In this document: positions 43,962 to 51,948 of the stretch, piece after piece
Layout of the letters: every line of letters starts with the position of its first letter
Position numbering within the stretch: the first letter of the stretch is position 1
NCBI GenBank assembly: GCA_017623935.1
Contig: JAGAOC010000009.1
Coordinates: 1-60,191, forward strand
From: Agathobacter sp.
GTDB taxonomy: Bacteria; Bacillota; Clostridia; Lachnospirales; Lachnospiraceae
DNA: 60,191 nt
Reading direction: 5' to 3'
Made by a program: the position numbers and the translations under genes
Notes under the pieces: generated by a model
The model's database searches: none
What the model was told of the DNA's origin: nothing
The model's input: the letters and a program-made list of their open reading frames with translations, nothing else

Positions 43962-43994
43962 TATGACCATTATGTGACCAAAAGACATTACAAT
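43962..43994 (+). promoter_or_regulatory. Operator-promoter: heptamer direct repeats plus -10 (site 3)
   Basis: TATGACC (43962-43968), 4 bp, TGTGACC (43973-43979), 9 bp, TACAAT (43989-43994). Same geometry as sites 1 and 2; precedes two TasA-like genes and a SipW gene. Confidence 0.68.
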
Positions 43995-44056
43995 AATTAA
44001 TGTAAGATAGATAGTAACAAAAAAACAAAGATACATCAAAAAAGGAGATCAAAAAA

Positions 44057-44671
44057 ATGAAAAACAAAAAATTAGTAACAACACTTGGAGCAGTAGCATT
44101 ACTTGGAGCAATCGGAGTAGGAAGCACATTAGCTTACTTAACTGATACAACTGGAACAGTAACAAATACCTTTACTGTTGGTAATGTAACTTTCGATGAT
44201 GATAACGAAGTTGGATCTGGTTTAAGAGAGTCAGATGTAATTCGTGATAAAGATGGAAACTATGTTGATAACGACGGAGATAATACCTGGACTGTAATCA
44301 CAAATGATTATACAAGCTTAGTAGCTGGTGAGACTGTATACAAAGATCCTACAGTTGTTATGGGTTCTGATTCAGAAGTAGCTTGGGTATTCGCTCAGAT
44401 CACAAATACAAATGATGCTGCATTTGCAAATATTGCTTGGAGCGAGGATTGGGTAAAAGTTGACAGCCTTTCTACAGATGCTGCAGTTGTATACGCTAAG
44501 AAAACAACAATCGCTGCTAGCGAATCTTCTACAATCTTTACAAGCGTTACACTTTCCAAAGATATCACTGGTGAGACTGTAATCCCACAGATCGAAGTAA
44601 AGGCATTCGCTATCCAGGCTGCTGGTTTCGATTCTTATACAGATGCACTTGATCAGGTTAAATTCAACTAA
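44057..44671 (+). CDS. TasA/camelysin-like secreted protein
   Basis: 204 residues. The signal region LGAVALLGAIGVGSTLAYLTD is a textbook SipW-dependent signal, with the mature protein likely starting near YLTDTTG. The mature part is acidic and beta-rich with VTNTFTVGNVTF and DPTVVMGSDSEVAWVFAQIT, the camelysin/TasA pattern. No anchor. First gene behind operator site 3, with AAGGAG before ATG. Confidence 0.85.
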   Translation: MKNKKLVTTLGAVALLGAIGVGSTLAYLTDTTGTVTNTFTVGNVTFDDDNEVGSGLRESDVIRDKDGNYVDNDGDNTWTVITNDYTSLVAGETVYKDPTVVMGSDSEVAWVFAQITNTNDAAFANIAWSEDWVKVDSLSTDAAVVYAKKTTIAASESSTIFTSVTLSKDITGETVIPQIEVKAFAIQAAGFDSYTDALDQVKFN

Positions 44672-44730
44672 TTTTATTTGTTTTCAATAGATTGATTAGT
44701 ATATAACCGGAATGTTCGGAGGGAAATATT

Positions 44731-45318
44731 ATGAATAAGAAAAAACTTATCCCATTACTTTCAGCAGTTGCTTTAGTTGCTGCTATTGGAGTAGGTTCTA
44801 CATTAGCATACTTTACAGATAATGACGCTGCAAACAACGTTGTTACTATGGGTCATGTAAACATCGAATTAGATGAGCCTGAATTTAGCGCAGAAAACGA
44901 AAATAATACTATCAAAAACGTTGTACCAAATCAGACTATTACAAAAGATCCTACTATCACTGTTGTAGCTGGTTCTGAAAGCTGTTATTTAAGAGCTAAG
45001 ATTGAGATCACAGAATTAAATGCTGAGCAGATCGCAGACCTGTTAGAGAACACTAACATTGGCGAAGACTGGGTTTTAGCAGAAGATGGATACTACTATT
45101 ATCAGAATTCTGTTTCTAAATCTAACGAGGATCAGACAGTAGATTTATTTGATACTGTTGTAATCCCAGCAGAGTGGGGCAACGAAGTTGCTGATATGAC
45201 ATTTGAGATCAATGTAACAGCAGAAGCAATTCAGGCTGATAATTTCACACCTGAAACAGATGAAGCTGGTGTGATCAATGGATGGAATGATATTACCGCT
45301 GAAACATACGAAGGTTAA
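44731..45318 (+). CDS. TasA/camelysin-like secreted protein
   Basis: 195 residues. Signal region LSAVALVAAIGVGSTLAYFTD, then NNVVTMGHVNIELDEPEF and DPTITVVAGSESCYLRAKIEI, the camelysin pattern. Its signal is nearly the same as that of the preceding gene, 59 bp upstream, so the pair looks like a duplication with divergence of the mature part. No terminator is seen between them. Confidence 0.85.
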   Translation: MNKKKLIPLLSAVALVAAIGVGSTLAYFTDNDAANNVVTMGHVNIELDEPEFSAENENNTIKNVVPNQTITKDPTITVVAGSESCYLRAKIEITELNAEQIADLLENTNIGEDWVLAEDGYYYYQNSVSKSNEDQTVDLFDTVVIPAEWGNEVADMTFEINVTAEAIQADNFTPETDEAGVINGWNDITAETYEG

Positions 45319-45359
45319 TTGTATTGCTTGATTTGGAAGCAGAAACATAGAGGATTTTG

Positions 45360-45872
45360 ATGAAAAAAGTAATAGGCCGTATTCTAAGCGTTACAGGTGC
45401 TATCATAATGGTTTTGTTAATACTGGTATGTCTTCCCTTTACACTTCCAAAACTTTTTGGAATACAGTTGTATGAGGTGAAGACAGAGAGTATGGAACCG
45501 GAATATCCGGTGGGAAGTGTTGTATATGTAAGATCAGCATCCTTTGATGAGATATCAGTTGGAGATGTTGTTACTTATAGCCTTGGCACGGACACAGATC
45601 TTGTGATGACTCATAGAGTGATCGAGATAGATCAGGAAAAGCAGTGTTTTATCACAAAAGGAGATGCAAACGCAGTAGAAGATGCAGATCCGGTCAGCTT
45701 TTCCCGAGTGATCGGGAAGCCTGTATGCTGTATAGAAAAGATCGCAGTCATTTCTAATTTCATAAATTCTGCTTTCGGTATCAAAGTGATCGTGAGTATC
45801 TTTGTTTTGGTACTGGCAATGTGGCTGATCGCAGATCAGTTGAAAAAAACAGGTCATAAAAAGAATACATAG
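45360..45872 (+). CDS. SipW-type signal peptidase I (active-site residues present)
   Basis: I choose ATG 45360, 5 bp after AGAGGA; a TTG at 45357 precedes it. 170 residues. N-terminal membrane helix, Ser44 in TESMEPE, His85 in VMTHRV, KGDANAVEDADP motif, and a C-terminal membrane helix with a Lys-rich tail. More divergent from the copies at 33758 and 43354 than these are from each other. Last gene behind operator site 3, so it probably serves the two TasA-like proteins upstream. Confidence 0.88.
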   Translation: MKKVIGRILSVTGAIIMVLLILVCLPFTLPKLFGIQLYEVKTESMEPEYPVGSVVYVRSASFDEISVGDVVTYSLGTDTDLVMTHRVIEIDQEKQCFITKGDANAVEDADPVSFSRVIGKPVCCIEKIAVISNFINSAFGIKVIVSIFVLVLAMWLIADQLKKTGHKKNT

Positions 45873-45875
45873 ATC

Positions 45876-45902
45876 AAAAAAAGAGCGTTAAGCTCTTTTT
45901 TT
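45876..45902 (+). terminator. Intrinsic terminator
   Basis: AAAAAAGAGC and GCTCTTTTTT around a GTTAA loop, then T-rich DNA; ends the SipW operon. Confidence 0.8.
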
Positions 45903-45914
45903 GTTGCCAATTAT

Positions 45915-45998
45915 GGTATAATGTCGCTAGACATTATACCGCGCCGAAGTGCGCATAGGAAGCCATGCGATAGCATGTGCGAAGCACATGCTATAATG
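45915..45998 (+). repeat. Cluster of short perfect inverted repeats overlapping TATAAT boxes
   Basis: GGTATAATGTC-GCTA-GACATTATACC (45915-45940), GCGC-CGAAGT-GCGC (45941-45954) and TAGCATGTGC-GAA-GCACATGCTA (45971-45993). The first and last run into TATAATG sequences, so they may be operators of the dehydrogenase promoter or an extragenic palindromic element. Confidence 0.55.
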
Positions 45999-46022
45999 AA
46001 ACAAGGATTATGGAGGGCAAAT

Positions 46023-46820
46023 ATGGACACTAAGAATATGAATACGAAAGCAAAGAAACACTATGCCGTGATCACAGGAGCAAGTTCCGGAATTGGAAAA
46101 GAATTTGCAAAGAAGCTATCTGAAGAAGGTTATCGGCTGGTTTTAGTAGCTAGGAGACGGGAACGATTAGAGGAACTGGCTTCTTCCCTTAAGACAGAAT
46201 GTAAGATCATAACAGCGGATCTGGGGCGTCTGGAGGAATGTGAGAAGCTCTGTAAAGAGTTAGAAGGGCTTTCTGTTGGAATCTTTATCAATAATGCCGG
46301 ATTTGGCGATTGCAGTTATTTTTTAGAGGGGGATGAAGCAAAAGAAATGGAAATGATCGATGTGAACGTGAAGGCAGTTCATTTCCTTACCAAGCGGATC
46401 CTACAGAAAATGACGGCTCAGGGTGGTGGCTATCTCCTTAACGTGGCATCTTCTGCAGGGCTTATGCCGGCAGGTCCTTACATGGCGACCTATTATGCTA
46501 CAAAGTCTTATGTGGCCAGTCTGACCAGAGCCATTGCACAGGAATTAAAAGAAAAGAAAAATCCGGTATATATCGGAGCTTTGTGTCCGGGACCTGTGGA
46601 TACAGAATTTAATCAGGTAGCAAACGCAAGTTTTGCACTGCCGGGGATCAGTCCTAAAGATTGTGTAGATTATGCGTTAAAAGAAATGAAAAAGAAGAAG
46701 GTCATCATCGTTCCTTCTTTGGCGATAAAAGGAGCAGCGGCTGGGGCAAAAATCTTTCCAACAGATTTGGTGGTAAAGCTGGCTTCTTATCAGCAGAAAA
46801 AGAAAAGACAAGATTTATAA
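46023..46820 (+). CDS. Short-chain dehydrogenase/reductase (SDR family)
   Basis: I choose ATG 46023 (MDTKNMNTKA), 6 bp after GGAGGG; the frame extends upstream through the palindromic region but has no good start there. 265 residues, the classical SDR length. NAD(P) site TGASSGIG (about 17-24), NNAG, catalytic Ser in VASSAG and Tyr/Lys in YYATKSY. Similar to DltE/YqjQ-type oxidoreductases; the substrate is unknown. The C-terminus is Lys-rich. Stands alone between terminator and the pullulanase promoter. Confidence 0.9.
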   Translation: MDTKNMNTKAKKHYAVITGASSGIGKEFAKKLSEEGYRLVLVARRRERLEELASSLKTECKIITADLGRLEECEKLCKELEGLSVGIFINNAGFGDCSYFLEGDEAKEMEMIDVNVKAVHFLTKRILQKMTAQGGGYLLNVASSAGLMPAGPYMATYYATKSYVASLTRAIAQELKEKKNPVYIGALCPGPVDTEFNQVANASFALPGISPKDCVDYALKEMKKKKVIIVPSLAIKGAAAGAKIFPTDLVVKLASYQQKKKRQDL

Positions 46821-46829
46821 AAATTATGG

Positions 46830-46858
46830 TTTACATTCCTTGTTTTATAAAATATAAT
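46830..46858 (+). promoter_or_regulatory. Promoter of intracellular pullulanase gene
   Basis: TTTACA (46830-46835), 17-bp spacer, TATAAT (46853-46858); 76 bp before the start codon. Confidence 0.6.
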
Positions 46859-46934
46859 AAAGTTACGAAAAAAAACGAAAATTTTTAAGCTGGGATGATA
46901 GATCCGGTTTTCGGGGATAAGAAAGGAGAAGAAA

Positions 46935-48857
46935 ATGTCTGATCGTTATACACCTTATTTAGGGAATGATCTGGGATGTGTTTACACAGAAAAGAAAACT
47001 ACATTTCGCCTTTGGGCGCCTACTGCTGAGAAGGTAGAGATCTGTTTTTACAAGAATGGAGATGGAGACTGTCTTTTAGAGACCGTACCAATGGAAAAGG
47101 ATGTGGAAGGAACCTGGTTTTTAGAGAAGTCAGGAGATAACGCAAGATTATATTATACCTATCTGGTGACTCAAGAAGGAATCACAAAAGAAACCCAGGA
47201 TCCATATGGAAAGGCTTGTGGCGTGAATGGGGTTCGTTCCATGGTGGTTTCCTTAAGAAGTACGGATCCAAAAGGGTTTGACAAAGACTGTGGACCAAAA
47301 TTATACAGTCCAACAGACGCTGTTGTCTGCGAGATATCTGTTCGTGATATGACTGCGGATGTTTCCTCCGGAGTTCGTTTCAAAGGGAAATATTTAGGAC
47401 TTACGGAAAAGGGCGCTATGAATATTAACGGAGTGCCAACCGGATTAGATTATATCAAGAGTCTGGGAGTTACCCATGTACAGCTGATGCCTTCTTATGA
47501 TTTTGGAAGTATAGATGAGTCTCGTCCAGAAGCGAATCAGTATAACTGGGGATATGATCCTGTGAATTACAACATTCCGGAAGGATCTTATTCTACAGAT
47601 CCATTTCATGGAGAAGTAAGGATCAAAGAATTCAAGCAGATGGTGCAGGCTTTCCACAATGAAGGAATCGGTGTTATTATGGATGTGGTATACAATCACA
47701 CCTATGACATTGACAACAGCTGTTTCCAGAAGACCGTAAAAGACTATTATTACCGCATGGATGGCAAGAAATATTCCGATGCTTCTGCCTGCGGAAATGA
47801 AGTGGCTTCTGATCAGCCAATGATGAGAAAATATATTATTGATTCTGTAAAATACTGGGCAGAAGAATATCACATTGACGGTTTCCGTTTCGATCTTATG
47901 GGAGTCCTTGACTTAGAGACTATGAGACAGATCCGGGCAGAATTAGAGAAGATCAATCCATATATTTTAGTCTATGGAGAAGGATGGGCAGGAGGTCCAT
48001 CTGTACTTCCAGAAGAAGAGCGGGCTTTAAAGGTAAATGTAAGCCAGTTACAGGGAATTGGAATGTTCTCTGATGATATGAGAGATGGGATCAAAGGTCA
48101 TGTATTTACAGAAGATGCTCTTGGATTTGTAAATGGTGGTCAGGATATGGAAAATGATATTCGTTTTTCCGTAGTCGGTGCTATCGAACATCCTCAGGTC
48201 GATTATGAGAAATACGAGTATACCCCAGAAGGAGCTTGGGCAAAGGATCCGAGGGATGTCGTAAATTATGCTTCTTGTCATGATAATCTGACTCTTTGGG
48301 ATAAACTTCTCTTAACTTGTCCAAAGGCTTCCAGAGCGGAATTGTTAGCTATGAATCGTCTTTCTGCAGCTATCATCTTTACATCCCAGGGAATGCCATT
48401 TTTCCTGTCAGGAGAGGAATTTGCTAGAAGTAAGCCATATAAGAACAGTTATTCAGAGAATAGCTATAATCTTCCGGTAGAAGTGAATAGCTTAAAATAC
48501 GATCGTTTAAGTGACTTTAAGGAACTTTGTGATTATTACAGAGGTCTGATCGCTTTCCGTAAAGAGCATATTGGGCTTCGTATGAATACAAAGACAGAGG
48601 TAGTAGAGAATCTAAGATTTTTACCACAAGAGCAGAAGAATGTGGTTGCTTTTGTGATCAAAGAGCGTCAGGAAGAGATCTTTGTTGTATATAACGCAAA
48701 TCCGGAACAGGTAACCGTATCACTTCCAGATGACAACACCTGGCAGGTTTATGCAGAAGGAAGTAAAGCTGGTACAACCGTTTTAGGAGAAATAAAAAAT
48801 CAGACAGAACTGATGAAAGTGTCCTGTCTGATCGCCTGCAGAGTTGTTACACAGTAG
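46935..48857 (+). CDS. pulA: Intracellular type I pullulanase (GH13)
   Basis: 640 residues without signal peptide. N-terminal CBM48 (FRLWAPTAEKVEI) and a GH13_14 barrel: the YNWGYDP signature near 200, nucleophile Asp about 318 (DGFRFDL), acid/base Glu about 348 (YGEGW) and Asp about 448 (SCHDN). It debranches imported maltodextrins or glycogen limit dextrins in the cytoplasm. The catalytic part is clearly similar to the secreted pullulanase at 25371, but without CBM41 and wall repeats. Its 3' end overlaps the convergent CLC gene by 11 bp. Acts with MalQ (50317). Confidence 0.95.
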   Translation: MSDRYTPYLGNDLGCVYTEKKTTFRLWAPTAEKVEICFYKNGDGDCLLETVPMEKDVEGTWFLEKSGDNARLYYTYLVTQEGITKETQDPYGKACGVNGVRSMVVSLRSTDPKGFDKDCGPKLYSPTDAVVCEISVRDMTADVSSGVRFKGKYLGLTEKGAMNINGVPTGLDYIKSLGVTHVQLMPSYDFGSIDESRPEANQYNWGYDPVNYNIPEGSYSTDPFHGEVRIKEFKQMVQAFHNEGIGVIMDVVYNHTYDIDNSCFQKTVKDYYYRMDGKKYSDASACGNEVASDQPMMRKYIIDSVKYWAEEYHIDGFRFDLMGVLDLETMRQIRAELEKINPYILVYGEGWAGGPSVLPEEERALKVNVSQLQGIGMFSDDMRDGIKGHVFTEDALGFVNGGQDMENDIRFSVVGAIEHPQVDYEKYEYTPEGAWAKDPRDVVNYASCHDNLTLWDKLLLTCPKASRAELLAMNRLSAAIIFTSQGMPFFLSGEEFARSKPYKNSYSENSYNLPVEVNSLKYDRLSDFKELCDYYRGLIAFRKEHIGLRMNTKTEVVENLRFLPQEQKNVVAFVIKERQEEIFVVYNANPEQVTVSLPDDNTWQVYAEGSKAGTTVLGEIKNQTELMKVSCLIACRVVTQ

Positions 48858-50106
48858 TTTTATTAATATAATTGGTCTTGTATTTGGAATACACGATATG
48901 TTGTGCATTATACAGACCGAAATAGCCGGACAACATATAACTAAAAGCTACAGCAAGAAGATAGTAAGGCATGCCTTCATAGCCGAATAATTCAAAGCTG
49001 ATCAGTAGGGATGAAATCGGGCAGTTGGTAACCCCACAGAATACCGAGGTCATCCCTACTGCTGTACATAGGGATGGGGAGAGTCCTACCAAGTTGCCGA
49101 AGAGACATCCAAAAGCCGCTCCAGTACAGAAGGAAGGCACGATCTCGCCTCCTTTAAAGCCACAACCAATGGTAAGAGCGGTAAAGATGATCTTTAATAA
49201 AAAAGCCTCCGGTCTGACCTGACCTTCCATGCATTTTTCGATAATGTTCATACCGGAACCGTTGTATTCAAAAGAACCAATCATGAGGGTCAGGATCACT
49301 ACCAGGCAACCACCTACAAATACCCGGATATAAGGGTTTTTGAAGAGCTTTTTATATAAATGTTCTGTCTGGTGTAAGACAACGCAGAGCAGGATGCTTA
49401 ACAGGGCGCATAAAATGGCCAGAATAGATACCATAATGGCATTTTGGATTCCAAAAGAAGGAATCTGCTGCAATGGAAAAGCATCTGCGGTAATGCCGAA
49501 GGAATAGGCAATTCCGTGAGCGATCAGAGAACTGATCACACAAGGGACTAAAGCAGTGTAGTACATGACACCGACGCTTATCATTTCCATGGAAAAGATA
49601 GCGGCTGCCATAGGCGTTCCAAATAGGGCAGAAAAGGCGGCACTCATACCGCACATGATCATAACGTGCTTGTCCTTTTCATCGAAGCGGAAGATCTTGC
49701 CAATGGCGCTTCCAAGGCTGCCGCCCATTTGCAGGGCAGCTCCTTCTCGACCGGCGGATCCACCTAGTAAATGAGTGATCAGAGTTGAGAGAAAGATCAA
49801 AGGTGCCATAACGAAAGGGAGTTTATCTCCGGAATGAATGGCAGAGATCACCAGGTTTGTGCCTGTGTCTTTTTCATCGTGGAGAAGATGATATAATCCC
49901 ACAATGGCAAGACCTCCAACTGGAAGTAAGAAGATCAGCCAAAAGTTCTGCTCTCGGACTACTGTTACAAAAGAAAGACCAAAGTAAAAGGCGGTTCCGC
50001 AGAGCCCTACAACAGAGCCTACCAGGATCGCAAAAATGACCCATTTTACAGAAGTCTTTGCTCGTTCAAGATTGTGTTTAATTTTGTGTTTTATAACTTC
50101 ATTCAT
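48847..50106 (-). CDS. CLC-family chloride channel / H+-Cl- antiporter
   Basis: 419 residues, about ten hydrophobic helices. Family motif GSAGREGAALQMGGSLG contains the gating Glu of the GREGP motif (here GREGA). GCGFKGGEIVPSFCTGAAFG corresponds to the GxFxP selectivity region. The usual GSGIP motif near the N-terminus is not recognisable. No CBS or TrkA domain. Could transport chloride or, as some clostridial CLCs, fluoride; the fluoride-type (CLC-F) signature is not clear. Convergent with the pullulanase gene and divergent from malQ. Confidence 0.9.
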   Translation of the reverse strand: MNEVIKHKIKHNLERAKTSVKWVIFAILVGSVVGLCGTAFYFGLSFVTVVREQNFWLIFLLPVGGLAIVGLYHLLHDEKDTGTNLVISAIHSGDKLPFVMAPLIFLSTLITHLLGGSAGREGAALQMGGSLGSAIGKIFRFDEKDKHVMIMCGMSAAFSALFGTPMAAAIFSMEMISVGVMYYTALVPCVISSLIAHGIAYSFGITADAFPLQQIPSFGIQNAIMVSILAILCALLSILLCVVLHQTEHLYKKLFKNPYIRVFVGGCLVVILTLMIGSFEYNGSGMNIIEKCMEGQVRPEAFLLKIIFTALTIGCGFKGGEIVPSFCTGAAFGCLFGNLVGLSPSLCTAVGMTSVFCGVTNCPISSLLISFELFGYEGMPYYLLAVAFSYMLSGYFGLYNAQHIVYSKYKTNYINKTTV

Positions 50107-50173
50107 AACTGTTACCTCAAATATGTAAAATCACTTAAGAGATTTTTGTAAGATTCCTTAAGTTTTCAGTTTT

Positions 50174-50202
50174 ATAGTAGCATTGGAAACAGGAATTTAC
50201 AA
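50174..50202 (-). promoter_or_regulatory. Promoter of the CLC gene
   Basis: On the minus strand, TTGTAA (50202-50197), 17-bp spacer, TACTAT (50179-50174), 68 bp before the start codon. Confidence 0.5.
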
Positions 50203-50223
50203 GAAAAAAGTAGAAATGCTATA

Positions 50224-50252
50224 TTGCAGGTTTGGCAAAAGAATGGTATGAT
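50224..50252 (+). promoter_or_regulatory. Promoter of malQ
   Basis: TTGCAG (50224-50229), 17-bp spacer, TATGAT (50247-50252), 65 bp before the start codon. Confidence 0.5.
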
Positions 50253-50316
50253 ATCAAAAGGAAAATTATATTTATATGAAATATGATATATATTTAAAAT
50301 CGGGAGGAAAAGTTCA

Positions 50317-51858
50317 ATGAGAACAAGTGGTGTATTAATGCCAATATCTTCCTTACCTTCACCATATGGAATTGGAACAATGGGTAAGGCAGCGGTGAAA
50401 TTTGTAGATTTTTTGGAGAAGGCAGGTCAGAAGTATTGGCAGATTCTTCCTATCTGTCCAACTAGTTATGGAGATTCTCCATACCAGTCTTTCAGCAGCT
50501 TTGCTGGCAATCCTTATTTTATAGATTTAGAGTATCTTTGCAAAGACAAGCTCTTAACTAAGAAAGAATGTGAATCCTTCGATTGGGGTGGAAGTGTATC
50601 TTACGTAGATTATGGTACTATGTACGTTTCCCGTTATGCATTACTGAAGAAGGCATTTGCTCGTTTTATGAAGAATATTCCTGCCGATTATGAGAAGTTC
50701 TGCCAGGACAAGAAAGAATGGTTAGATGATTATGCTTTATTCATGGCATTAAAAGATGCAAATGATGGCAATGCATGGTTAGAGTGGGATGCGGATTTAA
50801 AAGCCCGCAAAGAATCTGCTCTTGCAGAAGCTAAGAAGACTTATGCAGATAGCGTAGAATTTTACAAGATGCTTCAGTATTTCTTCTTCAAACAGTGGGG
50901 AGAACTGAAAGCATATGCTAATAGCAAGAATATTGAGATCATTGGTGATGTTCCAATCTATGTAGCATTAGACAGTGCTGACGTATGGGCAAATCCATCT
51001 CAGTTCTATCTGGATGAAGATTTAACACCAATTGATGTAGCTGGATGTCCTCCAGATGCTTTCTCAGAAGATGGACAGTTATGGGGCAATCCACTGTTCC
51101 GTTGGGATGTAATGAAGAAAGATCAGTATAGCTGGTGGGTTAAGAGAATCTCTGCTATGTCAGAACTTTATGATGTGATCCGTATCGATCATTTCCGTGG
51201 ATTTGATTCTTACTATGCAATCCCTGGAAAAGATACCACTGCTAAGAATGGTGAGTGGAGAGAAGGCCCAGGAATGGATCTGTTCAACTGCTTGGAAGAG
51301 AAACTTGGTAAGCTTCCGATCATTGCAGAAGATTTAGGATTATTAACTCCATCTGTATACAAATTATTAAAAGATTCCGGATTCCCAGGAATGAAAGTTT
51401 TACAGTTTGCATTTGGTGATAAAGTACAGGATAGCGAATATCTTCCACACAACTATCCACAGAACTGTGTTGTTTATACAGGAACTCATGATAATGACAC
51501 TACTATGGGATGGTTCAAGTCCGCTTCCAAAGGAACTGTTAAATTCGCTAAGAAATATTTCTGCATGACCAAAGAAGAAGGATATAACTGGGGCATGATG
51601 AGAGGTGCTTGGGCTTCTGCAGCAAACATGGCTATCGTTCCAATGCAGGATCTCTTAGGTCTTGGATCAGCAGCTAGAATGAATACACCTTCTACTTTAG
51701 GTGATAACTGGAAATGGCGTGCTACAGCAGATCAGATTGACAACAAGCTGGCTAAGAAGATGCGTGAATACATGGTAATGTACTCTCGTTTGAATCAGGC
51801 TCCTGTTGTAGAAGAGAAGGAAGAGACAGAAGAAGCAGAGAAAGAAACTGCAAAATAA
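50317..51858 (+). CDS. malQ: 4-alpha-glucanotransferase (amylomaltase, GH77)
   Basis: 513 residues. It transfers alpha-1,4-glucan segments between maltodextrins, releasing glucose. The N-terminus has the GH77 opening RTSGVLMPISSLPSPYGIG and PICPTSYGDSPYQS. Catalytic residues: nucleophile Asp in RIDHFRGF, acid/base Glu in IAEDLG and Asp in TGTHDNDT. An acidic Glu/Lys tail of about 18 residues extends the C-terminus. Works with the intracellular pullulanase at 46935. Transcription probably ends at the hairpin 51896-51946. Confidence 0.97.
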   Translation: MRTSGVLMPISSLPSPYGIGTMGKAAVKFVDFLEKAGQKYWQILPICPTSYGDSPYQSFSSFAGNPYFIDLEYLCKDKLLTKKECESFDWGGSVSYVDYGTMYVSRYALLKKAFARFMKNIPADYEKFCQDKKEWLDDYALFMALKDANDGNAWLEWDADLKARKESALAEAKKTYADSVEFYKMLQYFFFKQWGELKAYANSKNIEIIGDVPIYVALDSADVWANPSQFYLDEDLTPIDVAGCPPDAFSEDGQLWGNPLFRWDVMKKDQYSWWVKRISAMSELYDVIRIDHFRGFDSYYAIPGKDTTAKNGEWREGPGMDLFNCLEEKLGKLPIIAEDLGLLTPSVYKLLKDSGFPGMKVLQFAFGDKVQDSEYLPHNYPQNCVVYTGTHDNDTTMGWFKSASKGTVKFAKKYFCMTKEEGYNWGMMRGAWASAANMAIVPMQDLLGLGSAARMNTPSTLGDNWKWRATADQIDNKLAKKMREYMVMYSRLNQAPVVEEKEETEEAEKETAK

Positions 51859-51886
51859 TTCTGTGATACATAGGATTTATAAATAA

Positions 51887-51915
51887 GTCATATTTTTCCC
51901 CTTTACCCATATATT
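51887..51915 (+). promoter_or_regulatory. SigE-type sporulation promoter of spoIVA
   Basis: GTCATATT (51887-51894), 13-bp spacer, CATATATT (51908-51915), close to the Bacillus SigE consensus (GKCATATT, CATACAMT). Transcription would start near 51921-51923. spoIVA belongs to the SigE regulon in Bacillus subtilis, which supports the call. Confidence 0.65.
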
Positions 51916-51946
51916 TAGTAATATATATGAGTAAAGGGGAATTTTT
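51896..51946 (+). terminator. Hairpin terminating malQ and containing the spoIVA Shine-Dalgarno
   Basis: Arms 51896-51916 and 51921-51941 pair with two mismatches (core TTCCCCTTTAC with GTAAAGGGGAA), followed by TTTTT. The 3' arm holds AAAGGGGA, the only plausible ribosome binding site for spoIVA, 8 bp before its ATG. The 5' arm overlaps the SigE -10 box. Confidence 0.8.
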
Positions 51947-51948
51947 GT

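Noticed and set aside
45921-46022. N-terminal extension of the short-chain dehydrogenase
   Set aside because: It would run through perfect palindromes and has no ribosome binding site, whereas ATG 46023 has GGAGGG at the right distance and gives the normal SDR length.
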